Below, piece after piece: positions 28,898 to 37,830 of a stretch of 50,322 nucleotides of DNA. Origin of the DNA: Kaiparowitsia implicata GSE-PSE-MK54-09C (GTDB taxonomy: Bacteria > Cyanobacteriota > Cyanobacteriia > Elainellales > Elainellaceae); assembly GCA_019359435.1 (NCBI GenBank), contig JAHHHI010000100.1, positions 1 through 50,322 of the forward strand, written 5' to 3'. The notes below the pieces were generated by a model. That model did no database searches and was not told the origin of the DNA. It worked only from the letters and a program-made list of their open reading frames with translations. The position numbers were made by a program, and so were the translations under genes. The stretch's first letter is position 1. Each line of letters begins with the position of its first letter.

Positions 28898-29131
28898 TTA
28901 GCGCGACATCCAACCGATGAATGCACCGACAGCCGCACCGGCAGCCGCAGCACCAGCCGTTACAGCTACGGAAATCTTGAAGCAAGCAGCCGCAGATAGG
29001 GGAACAGTGCTGGGAGTTGCACCACCGTAAACGCTCAGTTCACCATCAGATAGTTCGCTCAGAAAGCTCTCAGAATCCATAAACAGATCAGCACCAGCGG
29101 GACGCAGATCAGAAATAGTGATGTAAGCCAT
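28898..29131 (-). CDS. RiPP precursor peptide C (divergent, one core cysteine)
   Basis: 77 residues from ATG 29131 with GCAGGAG upstream. The leader keeps the DLRPAGxDLxxDxESFLxxLSD pattern of A and B and ends SVYGG (37 residues). The 40-residue core starts ATPSTVPLSAAACF, with one Cys at core position 13, and continues as an Ala/Gly-rich helix ending FIGWMSR. It is the first gene of the operon. The single Cys could take one thioether to a dehydrated Ser/Thr. The tail resembles a membrane-spanning helix with small-residue packing. Confidence 0.87.
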   Translation of the reverse strand: MAYITISDLRPAGADLFMDSESFLSELSDGELSVYGGATPSTVPLSAAACFKISVAVTAGAAAAGAAVGAFIGWMSR

Positions 29132-29865
29132 TGTTGCTTTCTCCTGCAAGAAAATGGATTTGGAAACGAATCAAGCAAAGAATTACTCAACTCTGCACTT
29201 TAGTATCGGGAGAAAAGTAAACTCGGTCAATCTTTTTGACTTGGATTCTAGATTCTTAAATCAGTCAGTTTTGTCTGGTTGACTTAGGAAACTCAAACTT
29301 GGCAAGAAGTCTTGTTCCAAGAGAATTTCACCGACTAAGGATGATTACTGAAAGAATCAATAATTGAGCTGTCTGATGAGTACGAGAGTGACTTCTTTCA
29401 AATTGACGCCATAGGTCAAGTATTTTTGTCTTGTTCAATGTCTTGGAACAGGCTACTGAAGTTTGAGTACAGGAATCAAGCCTTAGGCAACTGGTATCCG
29501 GACTTAAATAATGGAGTTATGTCACGGTGAATCGGACTGGCTGTTGCGCGAGATAAGCTTAGACTTAACTTAGAAGTCCAAATCTCTGGTCTGGTGTCTT
29601 GTCGAAATTCGTTGAATTGACTCAATGATCTTCCCAGACGCTGGGGATCTGGGGGCTAATATACCACGTTACTCTTTTCCTACAAGGCTTATCCTTTAAC
29701 CAAAATTTCTATAATAGTTAAGGCAATGGGGAAGCCTGCGGTGGGGTTTCACGAGACGAACTATTGAAAATGGTGCATTGGCGCGATCGCCTGATTTGAC
29801 TGGGAGACAAAACTAGAGGAATTATGTCTTTTAGTTTTTTAATATTTCCTCCTATAAAACACATC
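29132..29865. promoter_or_regulatory. Upstream region of the precursor operon
   Basis: About 730 AT-rich bases without a gene. The motif GTCTTGTT occurs at 29309-29316 and 29428-29435, with GTCTTGGAAC at 29440-29449 and GTCTTGTCG at 29596-29604. The copies around 29309 and 29428 are parts of small inverted repeats (CTTGTTCCAAG type). They may be regulator sites for the precursor promoter; no clear -10/-35 pair can be named. Confidence 0.35.
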
Positions 29866-30565
29866 GGCGTTGCTGAATAAAGAGATGAGCCTTGAAGGGA
29901 CAGGGATATCGTTGAACTTGAGGTAGTGCAGTAACATACGCCTTAGGCGGGGCGTAGCCCTACGGATAGAGTGAGCTAGCACTTCTACGGACTTGGAGTA
30001 GCAAAGCGTTTTGCGATGCAACTGAGCAAGATAGTGCCGTAAACGAGTGTTCTCTCCTTCAACCCGAGTCCTGTAAGTTTTGCTGACAATCGAGCCACCA
30101 GTAGCCAAAGCGGTTGAAACGTCTTGGCGCTGTAGTCACCCAAGACCCAACCCAAAATTCCTTGCCTGAAGGGGTCAACGGCTGTCCACAGCCAAATCTT
30201 GTTTTTTTGAGCTCACAAAGGTTTCTAGCTCGTCCAGTTCATCAACCTCTGGGGTCGTGTCAGGGTCGTACGCATCGGGGAGCAATTCACCCACCTGCTT
30301 CTCACCCAGGTAATCACGGTTGTATGATGCACTCCTTTGACCCGCTCAATGGCTCGAAACCCACAGCCATTGACGTACAGCTTGAGACACTCTCGTCTGA
30401 GTACCCTCGGTGGAGCCCGTAGGCATCAATGAACTGACGACCACACGCTACAAAGATGTGATTTTGTTTACCTTTCCTCTTCTCATTCTTACGGATATGA
30501 GTAGCGCCACACTCTGGACATTGCATTGCACATTCCCCTAACTCATCTCTTGATTATGCAACGCC
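29866..30565 (-). mobile_element. IS1-family element, copy 2 (decayed)
   Basis: Termini are GGCGTTGCTGAAT at 29866-29878 and TTATGCAACGCC ending at 30565. The transposase starts MQCPECGATHIRKN at 30526. It then suffers frameshifts (the zinc-finger frame ends after SDESV) and an internal deletion that removes the segment with the second catalytic Asp, ending at about 29839. It sits in the divergent intergenic region of the RiPP locus, separating the two promoters. The micro-repeat at 29935-29965 is shared with copy 1. No target duplication is visible. Confidence 0.78.
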
Positions 30566-31714
30566 CGAAAATCTCTACAAAGTCAGTGGGTCACTCAAGC
30601 GGTTAGCGGCGGTGGAGGTGCTGATTTAGCACGGACAGATAGAGGAATCCAAAGTGCTCTTTGCTGACTGCTGACGCAACAGGCTCGTAACTTTAAGGTT
30701 TACCTAAGCAGGCATCGCTCTCACATCATGAACTATAGACTTAATTGGTAATAATATTTGGTTACGCTACAGGTAGTGCCAAAGTTAAGGCAATCATCTT
30801 GACAGGCTCTACTTATAGCGTGGCTTTTTATAACCGATAAAGTCTTATGACTTCTACCAGGCCGATCAACCCTGCTCCGTTGGCCTAAGCGCAGTTCAAT
30901 CGACAGTGAAACAAATCGGTCGACGTCTGCAAATTTCTGGAACACAGCCTCTGTCAATTTAATGTGAGGGTGCGCTGTGCCGACCTCAAGGGTCAACTCG
31001 CAAGTTGACTATTTTGTCGAAAGTAGGATGCTCTCAGATCAAGGATCAAAATCCTGATTCTTCATGGAAAACTTATAAAAATGTTCCAAACGAGCGTATA
31101 TCGATTTGGCTTCACTGCTTCTTTTTGTATTCCAAACAATTGGAAAAATCAATGTTTCAGCCTATTTGCTAACACTATATCTAAAGCTTAATTTACATTT
31201 TACCAACTCTTAGGAGAGAATTAATATATTTCCGTCGAGTTTCTAGTAATTTTACTTAAGATTGTCTAAAGAATTTGGATCGCACAGCATAGCTTTCGAT
31301 TTTTTCTAGACTTCGCTTTTCCAAAGTCTGAAGTTTACCTGGAAAAATACGATAGCCTCTGTCAATGCGTTCCCTACAATCCATCTCTTTTTTTTAATTC
31401 TGGCCTTAGAAGACATTTAACGATTTCGGAATGAAGATTGGAAGTTTCTTACCTCTATCCCCATTCAATCCATGATTAGATTCAACAAAGATAAAGCTAT
31501 CAAACTCAAACAATAAAGCCAGTTGGCTTAACGAATTGGTGTTGCCGCCAATTTTATTCAACCCCCAATGGCAAATTGAGGAAGTTGCCTGTAAGTTTCC
31601 AGGCTAATGGGTCGCAAGCCTCTGCTTGCCTAAAAATGACGAGCTTGCCTGAATCGAGGGAGGTGCGTTCCTAGCCTTTTTCATTTCTCAGGATATTAAG
31701 AGGAGTAAATTGTC
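30566..31714. other. Long gene-free region upstream of the exporter operon
   Basis: About 1.15 kb, AT-rich in its right half. The 87-codon minus frame at 30733-30996 looks like chance. A short hairpin GCAAGC-CTCT-GCTTGC (31614-31629) followed by CTAAAAA lies about 85 bases before the HTH gene and could be an attenuator. No additional LRPAG-type precursor was found here on either strand. Confidence 0.4.
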
Positions 31715-32281
31715 GTGGAAAATCAGGGGCTGTACCTAACAGAATTTCAACGTAAGTTATTACTGAAACGGTTGCAATCAGATTTGCGCTTGGAGTATCG
31801 CCGTCGGATTGAGATTATGCTTCTGGCAGACGCCGGGAAGTCTCAGACAGAAATCTGCGAGTCACTGAAGTGTTCAGCGGAGACAGCCCGCTACTGGACC
31901 CATATTGCTCAGAGCGGACAGGCCCATCGGTGGGATGCCCGTCCAATGGGTCGTCCAAAGGAAGTGACGCCGGAGTATCTGCATCTTCTGGCTGAACTGG
32001 TGCAATCCAATCCAAAGGAGTACGGCTATCCCTTTCGTCGCTGGACGGCTCCGTGGTTGAGTAAGCACCTGGCAAAGGAATTTGGTCTCGAAGTCAGCGA
32101 TCGCCACATCAATCGGTTGTTAAAACAGATGGGGCTCTCCACTCGGTCCAGGAGCAGTAAACCCTCTAGTCAACCTTTAGATACTGCCGCAACAGGTTCT
32201 ACGATTACAATTCGTGACCTGCAAGCGGTTCCCAACCCAAGTTTTCTGTGGTCGCTGAATCTGATCCAAAGCAGACGCTAG
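31715..32281 (+). CDS. HTH protein resembling the N-terminal half of an IS630 transposase
   Basis: 188 residues from GTG 31715 with AGAGGAG upstream. Residues about 10-60 form a homeodomain-like HTH (KSQTEICESLKCSAETARYW). Residues 75-140 are the winged HTH of IS630/Tc1 type (FRRWTAPWLSKHLAKEFGLEVSDRHI). The same architecture is seen in the IS630 transposase at 47434, but here the frame ends after a Ser-rich tail and no DDE domain follows. It starts the exporter operon, 22 bases ahead of the ABC gene, so it is likely a domesticated DNA-binding regulator of the locus. The alternative is a transposase fragment. Confidence 0.75.
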   Translation: MENQGLYLTEFQRKLLLKRLQSDLRLEYRRRIEIMLLADAGKSQTEICESLKCSAETARYWTHIAQSGQAHRWDARPMGRPKEVTPEYLHLLAELVQSNPKEYGYPFRRWTAPWLSKHLAKEFGLEVSDRHINRLLKQMGLSTRSRSSKPSSQPLDTAATGSTITIRDLQAVPNPSFLWSLNLIQSRR

Positions 32282-32302
32282 CCCCTTCCATTGGATGCAG
32301 CT

Positions 32303-35068
32303 ATGTCACAATTCTCATCTTCTATGCTTAGGCAATTCCCAGATTCCCTGCTGGTCAATGTCCTGACAGAGGTTTTGGGGGTGCCATTGTCAGGTTTGAA
32401 CTTCACTAGCTCTTGGAAAGAGATTCAAATTCTGCAACCTTCTGCCGGGAAAGTGTTCTGGCATTCAGTGGATACCGCTCCTGGTCTTTATCTGGTGCTG
32501 GCAGGCAAAGTCCGATTGATTGATAGTTCTAATAATTTGCTCCGGACCCTGGAGGCAGGTAAAAGCTTTGGGGAAATAACGCTGTTTTCGGATATTACGG
32601 GGCAACCCTGCGCAGCAAGAGCTTCCCTCAATTCACAGTTGGGATTTGTACCAGACACTCTGGTGCGATCGCTGATGAAGAACCATCCCCAAATTCGCGA
32701 TCGCTTGCGCCAGCGGGCGATGGAACAGGGGCAGATGGTGCAAAAGGCTGAAATTCTACAGGGGTTGGTGGCAGAGCAGGTCGTCACACCTGAGCGGTCG
32801 CCGTCTTCAAATTCTACGTCGATGGCAATTCATCCCCACAGCCACAAGTCCATCCGCAAAGCTTATTTCCCCAGTCCCACTTTACAAGTCGGGCATCTGT
32901 GGCAACGCGTCACCCGCCGCTATCCCTTTTTTGAGCAGCAGAGTGCTTCCGACTGTGGAGCTGCCTGTCTGGTCATGGTCGGACGCTACTGGGGCAAGCG
33001 GTTTAACCTCAATCGGTTAAGGGATATTGCCAACGTGGATCGCAATGGCGCATCTCTACGCGGGTTGGCAGTCGCCGCCGAAAGTATTGGCTTCAGCACC
33101 CGCCCGGTAAAAGCAAGTCTGGATAAGCTAGCACAGCAAACTCTCCCGGCAATTGTTCACTGGGAAGGCAAACACTACATTGTGGTGTATGAGGTAAGCC
33201 GCGATTGCGTGATTGTAGGCGACCCGGCCATTGGGCAGCGATCGCTCAGCCATCGGGGTTTCAAAGAAGGCTGGAATGGTTACACCCTGTTGCTGCAACC
33301 CACTGCTCTGCTGCAACAAGTGGAGGAATCCAGTCAGCCCTTCTGGCAGTTCTTTGAACTAATTAAACCTCATCGTCTGGTTTTATTTGAAGTGTTTATC
33401 ACTTCCCTATTGATCCAGGTGTTTGGGTTGGTGACGCCCCTGCTAACCCAACTGCTACTGGACCGGGTGGTGGTGCAGCGCAGCAACCTGACTCTGACCG
33501 CTGTTGGCTTGGGATTACTGATATTTGGTGTATTTCGAGTTGCCATGATGGGGCTGCGGCAATACCTGCTGGATCACACTGCCAATCGGGTTGATTTGGC
33601 ATTGGTCGTTGGTTTCATCAGCCACACCTTCCGCCTACCCCTCCAGTTTTTTGAATCTCGCTATGTGGGCGACATCATCTCCCGCATTCAGGAAAACCAA
33701 AAAATTCAGCGGTTTCTCACCGGAGAAGCACTCTCAATTTTGCTAGACCTGCTGACGGTGTTTGTTTACCTGGGGCTGATGTTCTGGTACAGCTGGAAGA
33801 TGGCATTGCTGACGCTGGTGATTGTGCCCCCCTTCATCCTGCTGGCGTTAATTGCTACTCCATTTCTTCAACGCATTTCGCGAGAAATTTTCAATGCTTA
33901 CAGCGAAGAAACCGGATATTTAATTCAGTCTCTTACAGGTATTCGCAGCGTCAAATCAATGGCAGTGGAACAGACTGTTCGCTGGCACTGGGAAGATTTG
34001 TTCGGTAAGTCTGTACGCAAGCTATTTTCTGGCCAGGTAATTGGCAACTCTCTACAAATTGGGAGTGCAGCAATCGAAATGGTTATCACCACAGCATTAC
34101 TCTGGTTTGGTGCCTGGCTGGTGATTCAAAATGAATTGACTATTGGTCAGCTGGTTGCCTTCAACATGTTGATGGGTAATGTGATTAATCCATTTCAGCG
34201 CTTAACAGTGTTGTGGAACCAATTGCAAGAAGTAGTTGTTGCGATTGAACGGATTAATGACGTGCTTGATGCAGAACCAGAAGAAGATTTGCAACGACAG
34301 GCACGACAGGCACTACCCCCAATTCAGGGACATATTCAATTTGATCGGGTGACCTTCCGGTATCATCCAAACAGTGATAAGAATACGCTGGAAGCCCTTA
34401 GTTTTAAAGTTGAGCCAGGACAAATGGTTGCCCTGGTTGGGCGGAGTGGTTCCGGTAAAACCACTATCTCCAAGTTGTTACTAGGGCTGTATCCTCCAAC
34501 CGAAGGCAAGATTTTGATTGATGGTTACGATGTCACTACCCTCTCTCTGCAATCGCTGCGGCGGCAGATCGGCGTAGTAGACCAGGACACGTTTTTGTTC
34601 GGAGGCACCATCCGCGAGAACATCAGTCTTGGGTTTCCAGAAGCCAGCCTGGAAGAGGTGATTGAAGCGGCTCAACTAGCGGGAGCACACATCTTTATCA
34701 AAGACCTGCCGATGGGTTATGAAACCCAGATTGGCGAAGGCGGCGGAATGTTATCCGGTGGGCAACGGCAACGGCTAGCGATCGCCCGTGCTTTATTGAG
34801 CAATCCTCGTCTGCTGATCCTGGATGAAGCCACCAGCCATCTGGATGCTGAATCCGAGCGCATCATCCAGACAAACCTGAGCAAAATTCTGCAAAGCCGC
34901 ACTACCCTAATCATCGCCCACCGCCTCTCCACCGTGCGCCACGCCGACCTGATCCTAGTGCTGGATCACGGCATCCTCGTCGAAAGCGGCACCCACGAGC
35001 AGCTTATGGAAAAACGGGGACAATACTTCTACCTGAACCAGCAGCAATTGATGGTGACAAGTTTGTAG
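32303..35068 (+). CDS. Peptidase-containing ABC exporter with cNMP-binding domain (PCAT)
   Basis: 921 residues from ATG 32303 (TTG 32291 possible). Domains in order are a cyclic-nucleotide-binding-like domain (about 45-135, FGEITLFSD), a C39 peptidase (about 205-335), six membrane segments (about 345-620) and an ATPase. The C39 triad is intact: QSASDCGAAC with Cys218, His291 in GKHYIVVY and Asp307 in VGDPAIG. The ATPase has VALVGRSGSGKTT, LSGGQRQRLAIARAL and LLILDEATSHLD. It should cut the GG leaders of the precursors and export the cores, working with the HlyD protein. The cNMP domain may gate export by a second messenger. Confidence 0.92.
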   Translation: MSQFSSSMLRQFPDSLLVNVLTEVLGVPLSGLNFTSSWKEIQILQPSAGKVFWHSVDTAPGLYLVLAGKVRLIDSSNNLLRTLEAGKSFGEITLFSDITGQPCAARASLNSQLGFVPDTLVRSLMKNHPQIRDRLRQRAMEQGQMVQKAEILQGLVAEQVVTPERSPSSNSTSMAIHPHSHKSIRKAYFPSPTLQVGHLWQRVTRRYPFFEQQSASDCGAACLVMVGRYWGKRFNLNRLRDIANVDRNGASLRGLAVAAESIGFSTRPVKASLDKLAQQTLPAIVHWEGKHYIVVYEVSRDCVIVGDPAIGQRSLSHRGFKEGWNGYTLLLQPTALLQQVEESSQPFWQFFELIKPHRLVLFEVFITSLLIQVFGLVTPLLTQLLLDRVVVQRSNLTLTAVGLGLLIFGVFRVAMMGLRQYLLDHTANRVDLALVVGFISHTFRLPLQFFESRYVGDIISRIQENQKIQRFLTGEALSILLDLLTVFVYLGLMFWYSWKMALLTLVIVPPFILLALIATPFLQRISREIFNAYSEETGYLIQSLTGIRSVKSMAVEQTVRWHWEDLFGKSVRKLFSGQVIGNSLQIGSAAIEMVITTALLWFGAWLVIQNELTIGQLVAFNMLMGNVINPFQRLTVLWNQLQEVVVAIERINDVLDAEPEEDLQRQARQALPPIQGHIQFDRVTFRYHPNSDKNTLEALSFKVEPGQMVALVGRSGSGKTTISKLLLGLYPPTEGKILIDGYDVTTLSLQSLRRQIGVVDQDTFLFGGTIRENISLGFPEASLEEVIEAAQLAGAHIFIKDLPMGYETQIGEGGGMLSGGQRQRLAIARALLSNPRLLILDEATSHLDAESERIIQTNLSKILQSRTTLIIAHRLSTVRHADLILVLDHGILVESGTHEQLMEKRGQYFYLNQQQLMVTSL

Positions 35069-35216
35069 ATTCGGGTGTCAGGGAGTTTCAATTAACCCAA
35101 ACTCTAAAATTCCACTTCTTGCCAACCAGTAACAACTGATAACCAGCCACTGACAACCTACAATCCGACCCAGCGGAAACGTCAAGGCGAACACCCCTAA
35201 CCCTACTCCAGCCACT

Positions 35217-36668
35217 ATGCCTAACTTCTCTACCGCATCTGAAGCCTTCAGCCAAAATGGACATCATTCGGAAAACAGCCCTCCAAAGAGTCCTCTAGCA
35301 ATCCAGGAGATTTCCAGAAAAACCACTACCGTTGCAGACTTGAGTTCTCCATCATTGTCGCCGGAGGCAACCCGCTCTATACCAGTGCGTGATGAATGGT
35401 CCTCGTTGACTAGGGAACTGATTGATACGCTGCCGAAGGTTTGGACACGGGGATTGCTCTATTCTCTAGTGCTGTTTGCAGCCATCGCCCTGCCTTGGGC
35501 TTCTCTGGCAAAGGTAGATGAAACGGGCAGTGCGCGGGGTAGGCTAGAACCTCAAGGTAAAACCATTCGCGTTGATGCCCCCGTCACAGGAACCGTAACC
35601 GCCCTGCGAGTGCGGGAGGGGCAGACGGTGAAAGCAGGTCAGGTATTAGTGGAACTGGAATCAGAAGTGGTTCAGGCAGAATTACAGCAGGCACAGGCAA
35701 AGCTGGAAGGTGCCTTGAACCGATTGGCACAGTTAGAACTAATGAAAAATGAACAGGAAATTGCCATTCGATCGCAACGATTGCAGAGTCAGGCACAGCA
35801 AACCGCTCAACTTGCCCAGATCGACCAGGTAGAACAACGGTTGCATGCTAGTCGCAGAGCTCACAGTTTGGCAACCGATCGCCTAAATCGCGATCGCATT
35901 GAAGTTCAACGCTATGAAACGTTATTGGCAGAGGGCGTCGTCCCGGCAGCCAAACTAGCAGAGATTGAACGCATGTTGGACGAAAGCCAACAGGCAGTCA
36001 ACCAGTCCCAGGCAGAAATTCAGCAGGCGGAATCTGGCATCAAACAACAGCAAAGCAACTACGATAACGTCGTTCGCACCGGAGAATTGACCGTATTGGA
36101 AAGTGAACGCCGAATTAAGGAACTGCAAGCCCAGATCCTCGACACCCAAGCAGATATTGCCCAGACACAGAAGCAGATTGAGTCATTGCAGTTTCAACAA
36201 CAACAACGGTTAGTCAAGTCACCCAGTGATGGCACCATCTTTAGCCTGTCTCTGGATAGTGCCGGGACTTTTTTACAACCAGGACAGGCGATTGCCCAAA
36301 TTGCCCCCGCCGAAGCTAAGCTCATCTTTCAGGCACAGATGCCCAGTTCTGAAAGCGGTTTTTTACGAACAGGACTGCCCGTTAAACTCAAATTCGACGC
36401 TTACCCTTTCCAGGACTATGGCATCATTTCTGGCAACCTCCAACACATTTCGCCTGATTCTAAAAGCATAGAGACCCCCCAGGGTATCATCCAGACTTTT
36501 GAACTTGAAATTGCTCTTGATCAATCCTACATCCAGACTCAAAATAAACGAGTCATGCTATCCCCTGGCCAAACGGCAACAGCGGAAGTTATCATTCGCC
36601 AGCGTCGTATCATCGACTTTATTCTAGACCCATTCAAAAAACTCCAGAAGGGAGGACTGGAATTATAG
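35217..36668 (+). CDS. HlyD-family membrane fusion protein
   Basis: 483 residues. A cytoplasmic N-terminal tail of about 80 residues is followed by one membrane segment (LLYSLVLFAAIALPWASLA). A biotinyl-lipoyl-like half motif (VDAPVTGTVTALRVREGQTV), a long coiled-coil hairpin (about 150-320) with Gln-rich helices, and the second half motif (VKSPSDGTIFSL) come next. It should connect the PCAT exporter to an outer-membrane channel, which is not encoded in the window. It lies 148 bases after the ABC gene. Confidence 0.9.
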   Translation: MPNFSTASEAFSQNGHHSENSPPKSPLAIQEISRKTTTVADLSSPSLSPEATRSIPVRDEWSSLTRELIDTLPKVWTRGLLYSLVLFAAIALPWASLAKVDETGSARGRLEPQGKTIRVDAPVTGTVTALRVREGQTVKAGQVLVELESEVVQAELQQAQAKLEGALNRLAQLELMKNEQEIAIRSQRLQSQAQQTAQLAQIDQVEQRLHASRRAHSLATDRLNRDRIEVQRYETLLAEGVVPAAKLAEIERMLDESQQAVNQSQAEIQQAESGIKQQQSNYDNVVRTGELTVLESERRIKELQAQILDTQADIAQTQKQIESLQFQQQQRLVKSPSDGTIFSLSLDSAGTFLQPGQAIAQIAPAEAKLIFQAQMPSSESGFLRTGLPVKLKFDAYPFQDYGIISGNLQHISPDSKSIETPQGIIQTFELEIALDQSYIQTQNKRVMLSPGQTATAEVIIRQRRIIDFILDPFKKLQKGGLEL

Positions 36669-36809
36669 AAAAGGCAAAAGGAGCCACTGTAGTAAGCAGT
36701 CTGAATCTTAAAATCTACCTATCCCAATCCCATTACCCTCAAACTCCAAACTCGAAATCAAATTCTCCCCTTTCCCCTGCCTGTTCTGCCTTCTAATACT
36801 CAGCCTGTC

Positions 36810-37559
36810 ATGCTAAATTCAATCACTATTTGCAACAAAGATATCTTTCAACAAGTTAAAGTGTCCTGTCTGATTCCCACCATAATTGAGGGAATTGTGG
36901 GGAGGCAGGTAATTGCCCAACTTGCCGCAGAGAAAGGAATTGTCGCAGAGTCCCACGAACTCCAGCAAGCAGCTGATGATCTCCGTCGCGTTAACAAACT
37001 ACATAGTGCAGGCGAAACCTGGACCTGGTTGCAAAAGTATCACCTGTCCCTAGATGAATTTGAAGAACTGGCTGCTGCAACCGTTCTATCTGCTAAGCTG
37101 GCGCAGCATTTGTTTGCTGAGCAGTTAGAACCCTATTTTCTAAAACACCAGCTTGATTACACCCGCGTAATAATGTACGAAATTGTGCTGGATGATGAAG
37201 ATCTGGCGATGGAACTTTTCTATGCTCTTCAGGAAGGTGAAATTCACTTCCATCAAGCAACTCACCAGTATATTCAGGATCTGGATTTGCGGCGGCAAGG
37301 TGGCTACCGCGGGCTGGTACGACGTAATGAACTGAAACCAGAAATTTCGGCGGCTGTATTTTCGGCCCAACCACCTCAACTTTTGAAACCTATTGTCACA
37401 GCACAAGGGGCACATTTAATCCTGGTGGAAGAACTGATTCCCGCCGAACTGACTCAAGAATTGCGATACGAAATTTTATCCACCTTATTTGCAACCTGGC
37501 TCAAACAGCAGGTTGAGCAGGTAGAAGTTATGACTCAGCTTGAGCCAGAACCTGCTTGA
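36810..37559 (+). CDS. Second SurA/PpiC-like peptidyl-prolyl isomerase, RiPP cluster
   Basis: 249 residues without signal peptide, with the same layout as the 262-residue protein at 23539: a SurA-like helical N-terminus, then a parvulin-like core with RQGGYRGLVRRNELKPEI and LLKPIVTAQGAHLILVEEL. It ends the exporter operon. Its last codons (CCT GCT TGA) lie inside the terminus of an IS4-like relic beginning at about 37548, so the original C-terminus may be lost. Such genes recur beside PCAT/HlyD operons in cyanobacteria. The function, chaperoning the peptide or its exporter, is inferred. Confidence 0.8.
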   Translation: MLNSITICNKDIFQQVKVSCLIPTIIEGIVGRQVIAQLAAEKGIVAESHELQQAADDLRRVNKLHSAGETWTWLQKYHLSLDEFEELAAATVLSAKLAQHLFAEQLEPYFLKHQLDYTRVIMYEIVLDDEDLAMELFYALQEGEIHFHQATHQYIQDLDLRRQGGYRGLVRRNELKPEISAAVFSAQPPQLLKPIVTAQGAHLILVEELIPAELTQELRYEILSTLFATWLKQQVEQVEVMTQLEPEPA

Positions 37560-37665
37560 CTGACAAAACTAAGAAGCTGGAAAACGGCTGAGGACAGTAA
37601 ATTCACGGTTAAGTGCATCATCCGGTTGTCACTTAGAGACAAAGGCAGGCTGAGGGTCAGGGTTG
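37548..37665 (-). mobile_element. IS4-like relic (one end only)
   Basis: About 115 bases match the left end of the IS4-like element at 8871: the same terminus CCTGCTTGACTGACAAAA, then on the minus strand the transposase C-terminus. Read that way it gives PDPQPAFVSK, stop, then NREFTVLSRFPAS, stop, against PDPEPALASQ and QREFTVLSRFPAF in the larger copy. It supplies the stop codon of the preceding isomerase gene. Confidence 0.75.
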
Positions 37666-37666
37666 G

Positions 37667-37801
37667 TTGACTGACAAAACCTTTGAAACCTTTGTTCTTT
37701 CGTAGGTTGGGTTTCGACAACGCCCTACCAAACCAAACCGTTGCTGGTGTTGAGTTTCACTCCATTTTACCCAACCTACGTGAGGAACTTTTGTCAGTCA
37801 A
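37667..37801. mobile_element. 135-bp palindromic MITE with IS4-type ends
   Basis: Perfect 13-bp terminal inverted repeats TTGACTGACAAAA (37667-37679) and TTTTGTCAGTCAA (37789-37801) match the IS4-like terminus. An inner arm pair, CGTAGGTTGGGT (37701-37712) and ACCCAACCTACG (37769-37780), makes most of the element fold. It has no coding capacity. It is probably mobilised by the IS4-like transposase. Confidence 0.75.
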
Positions 37802-37830
37802 TTAGGGGGTTCGTATCGTAGGGTTGACTT

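Noticed and set aside
27982..29131. Nif11/prochlorosin-type leaders for the precursors
   Set aside because: The leaders share only the double glycine with that family; the conserved DLRPAG and ESFLxxLSD pattern differs, and no LanM synthetase is present.
30733..30996. 87-codon minus-strand frame upstream of the exporter operon
   Set aside because: It lacks a start site and family features and does not resemble the GG-leader precursors.
31081..31191. 36-codon frame MFQTSVYRFGFTASF as a fourth precursor
   Set aside because: No LRPAG leader, no GG site and no ribosome-binding site.
36810..37559. Signal peptide on the second isomerase (periplasmic SurA)
   Set aside because: The N-terminus MLNSITICNKDIFQQ has no hydrophobic core; it should be cytoplasmic.
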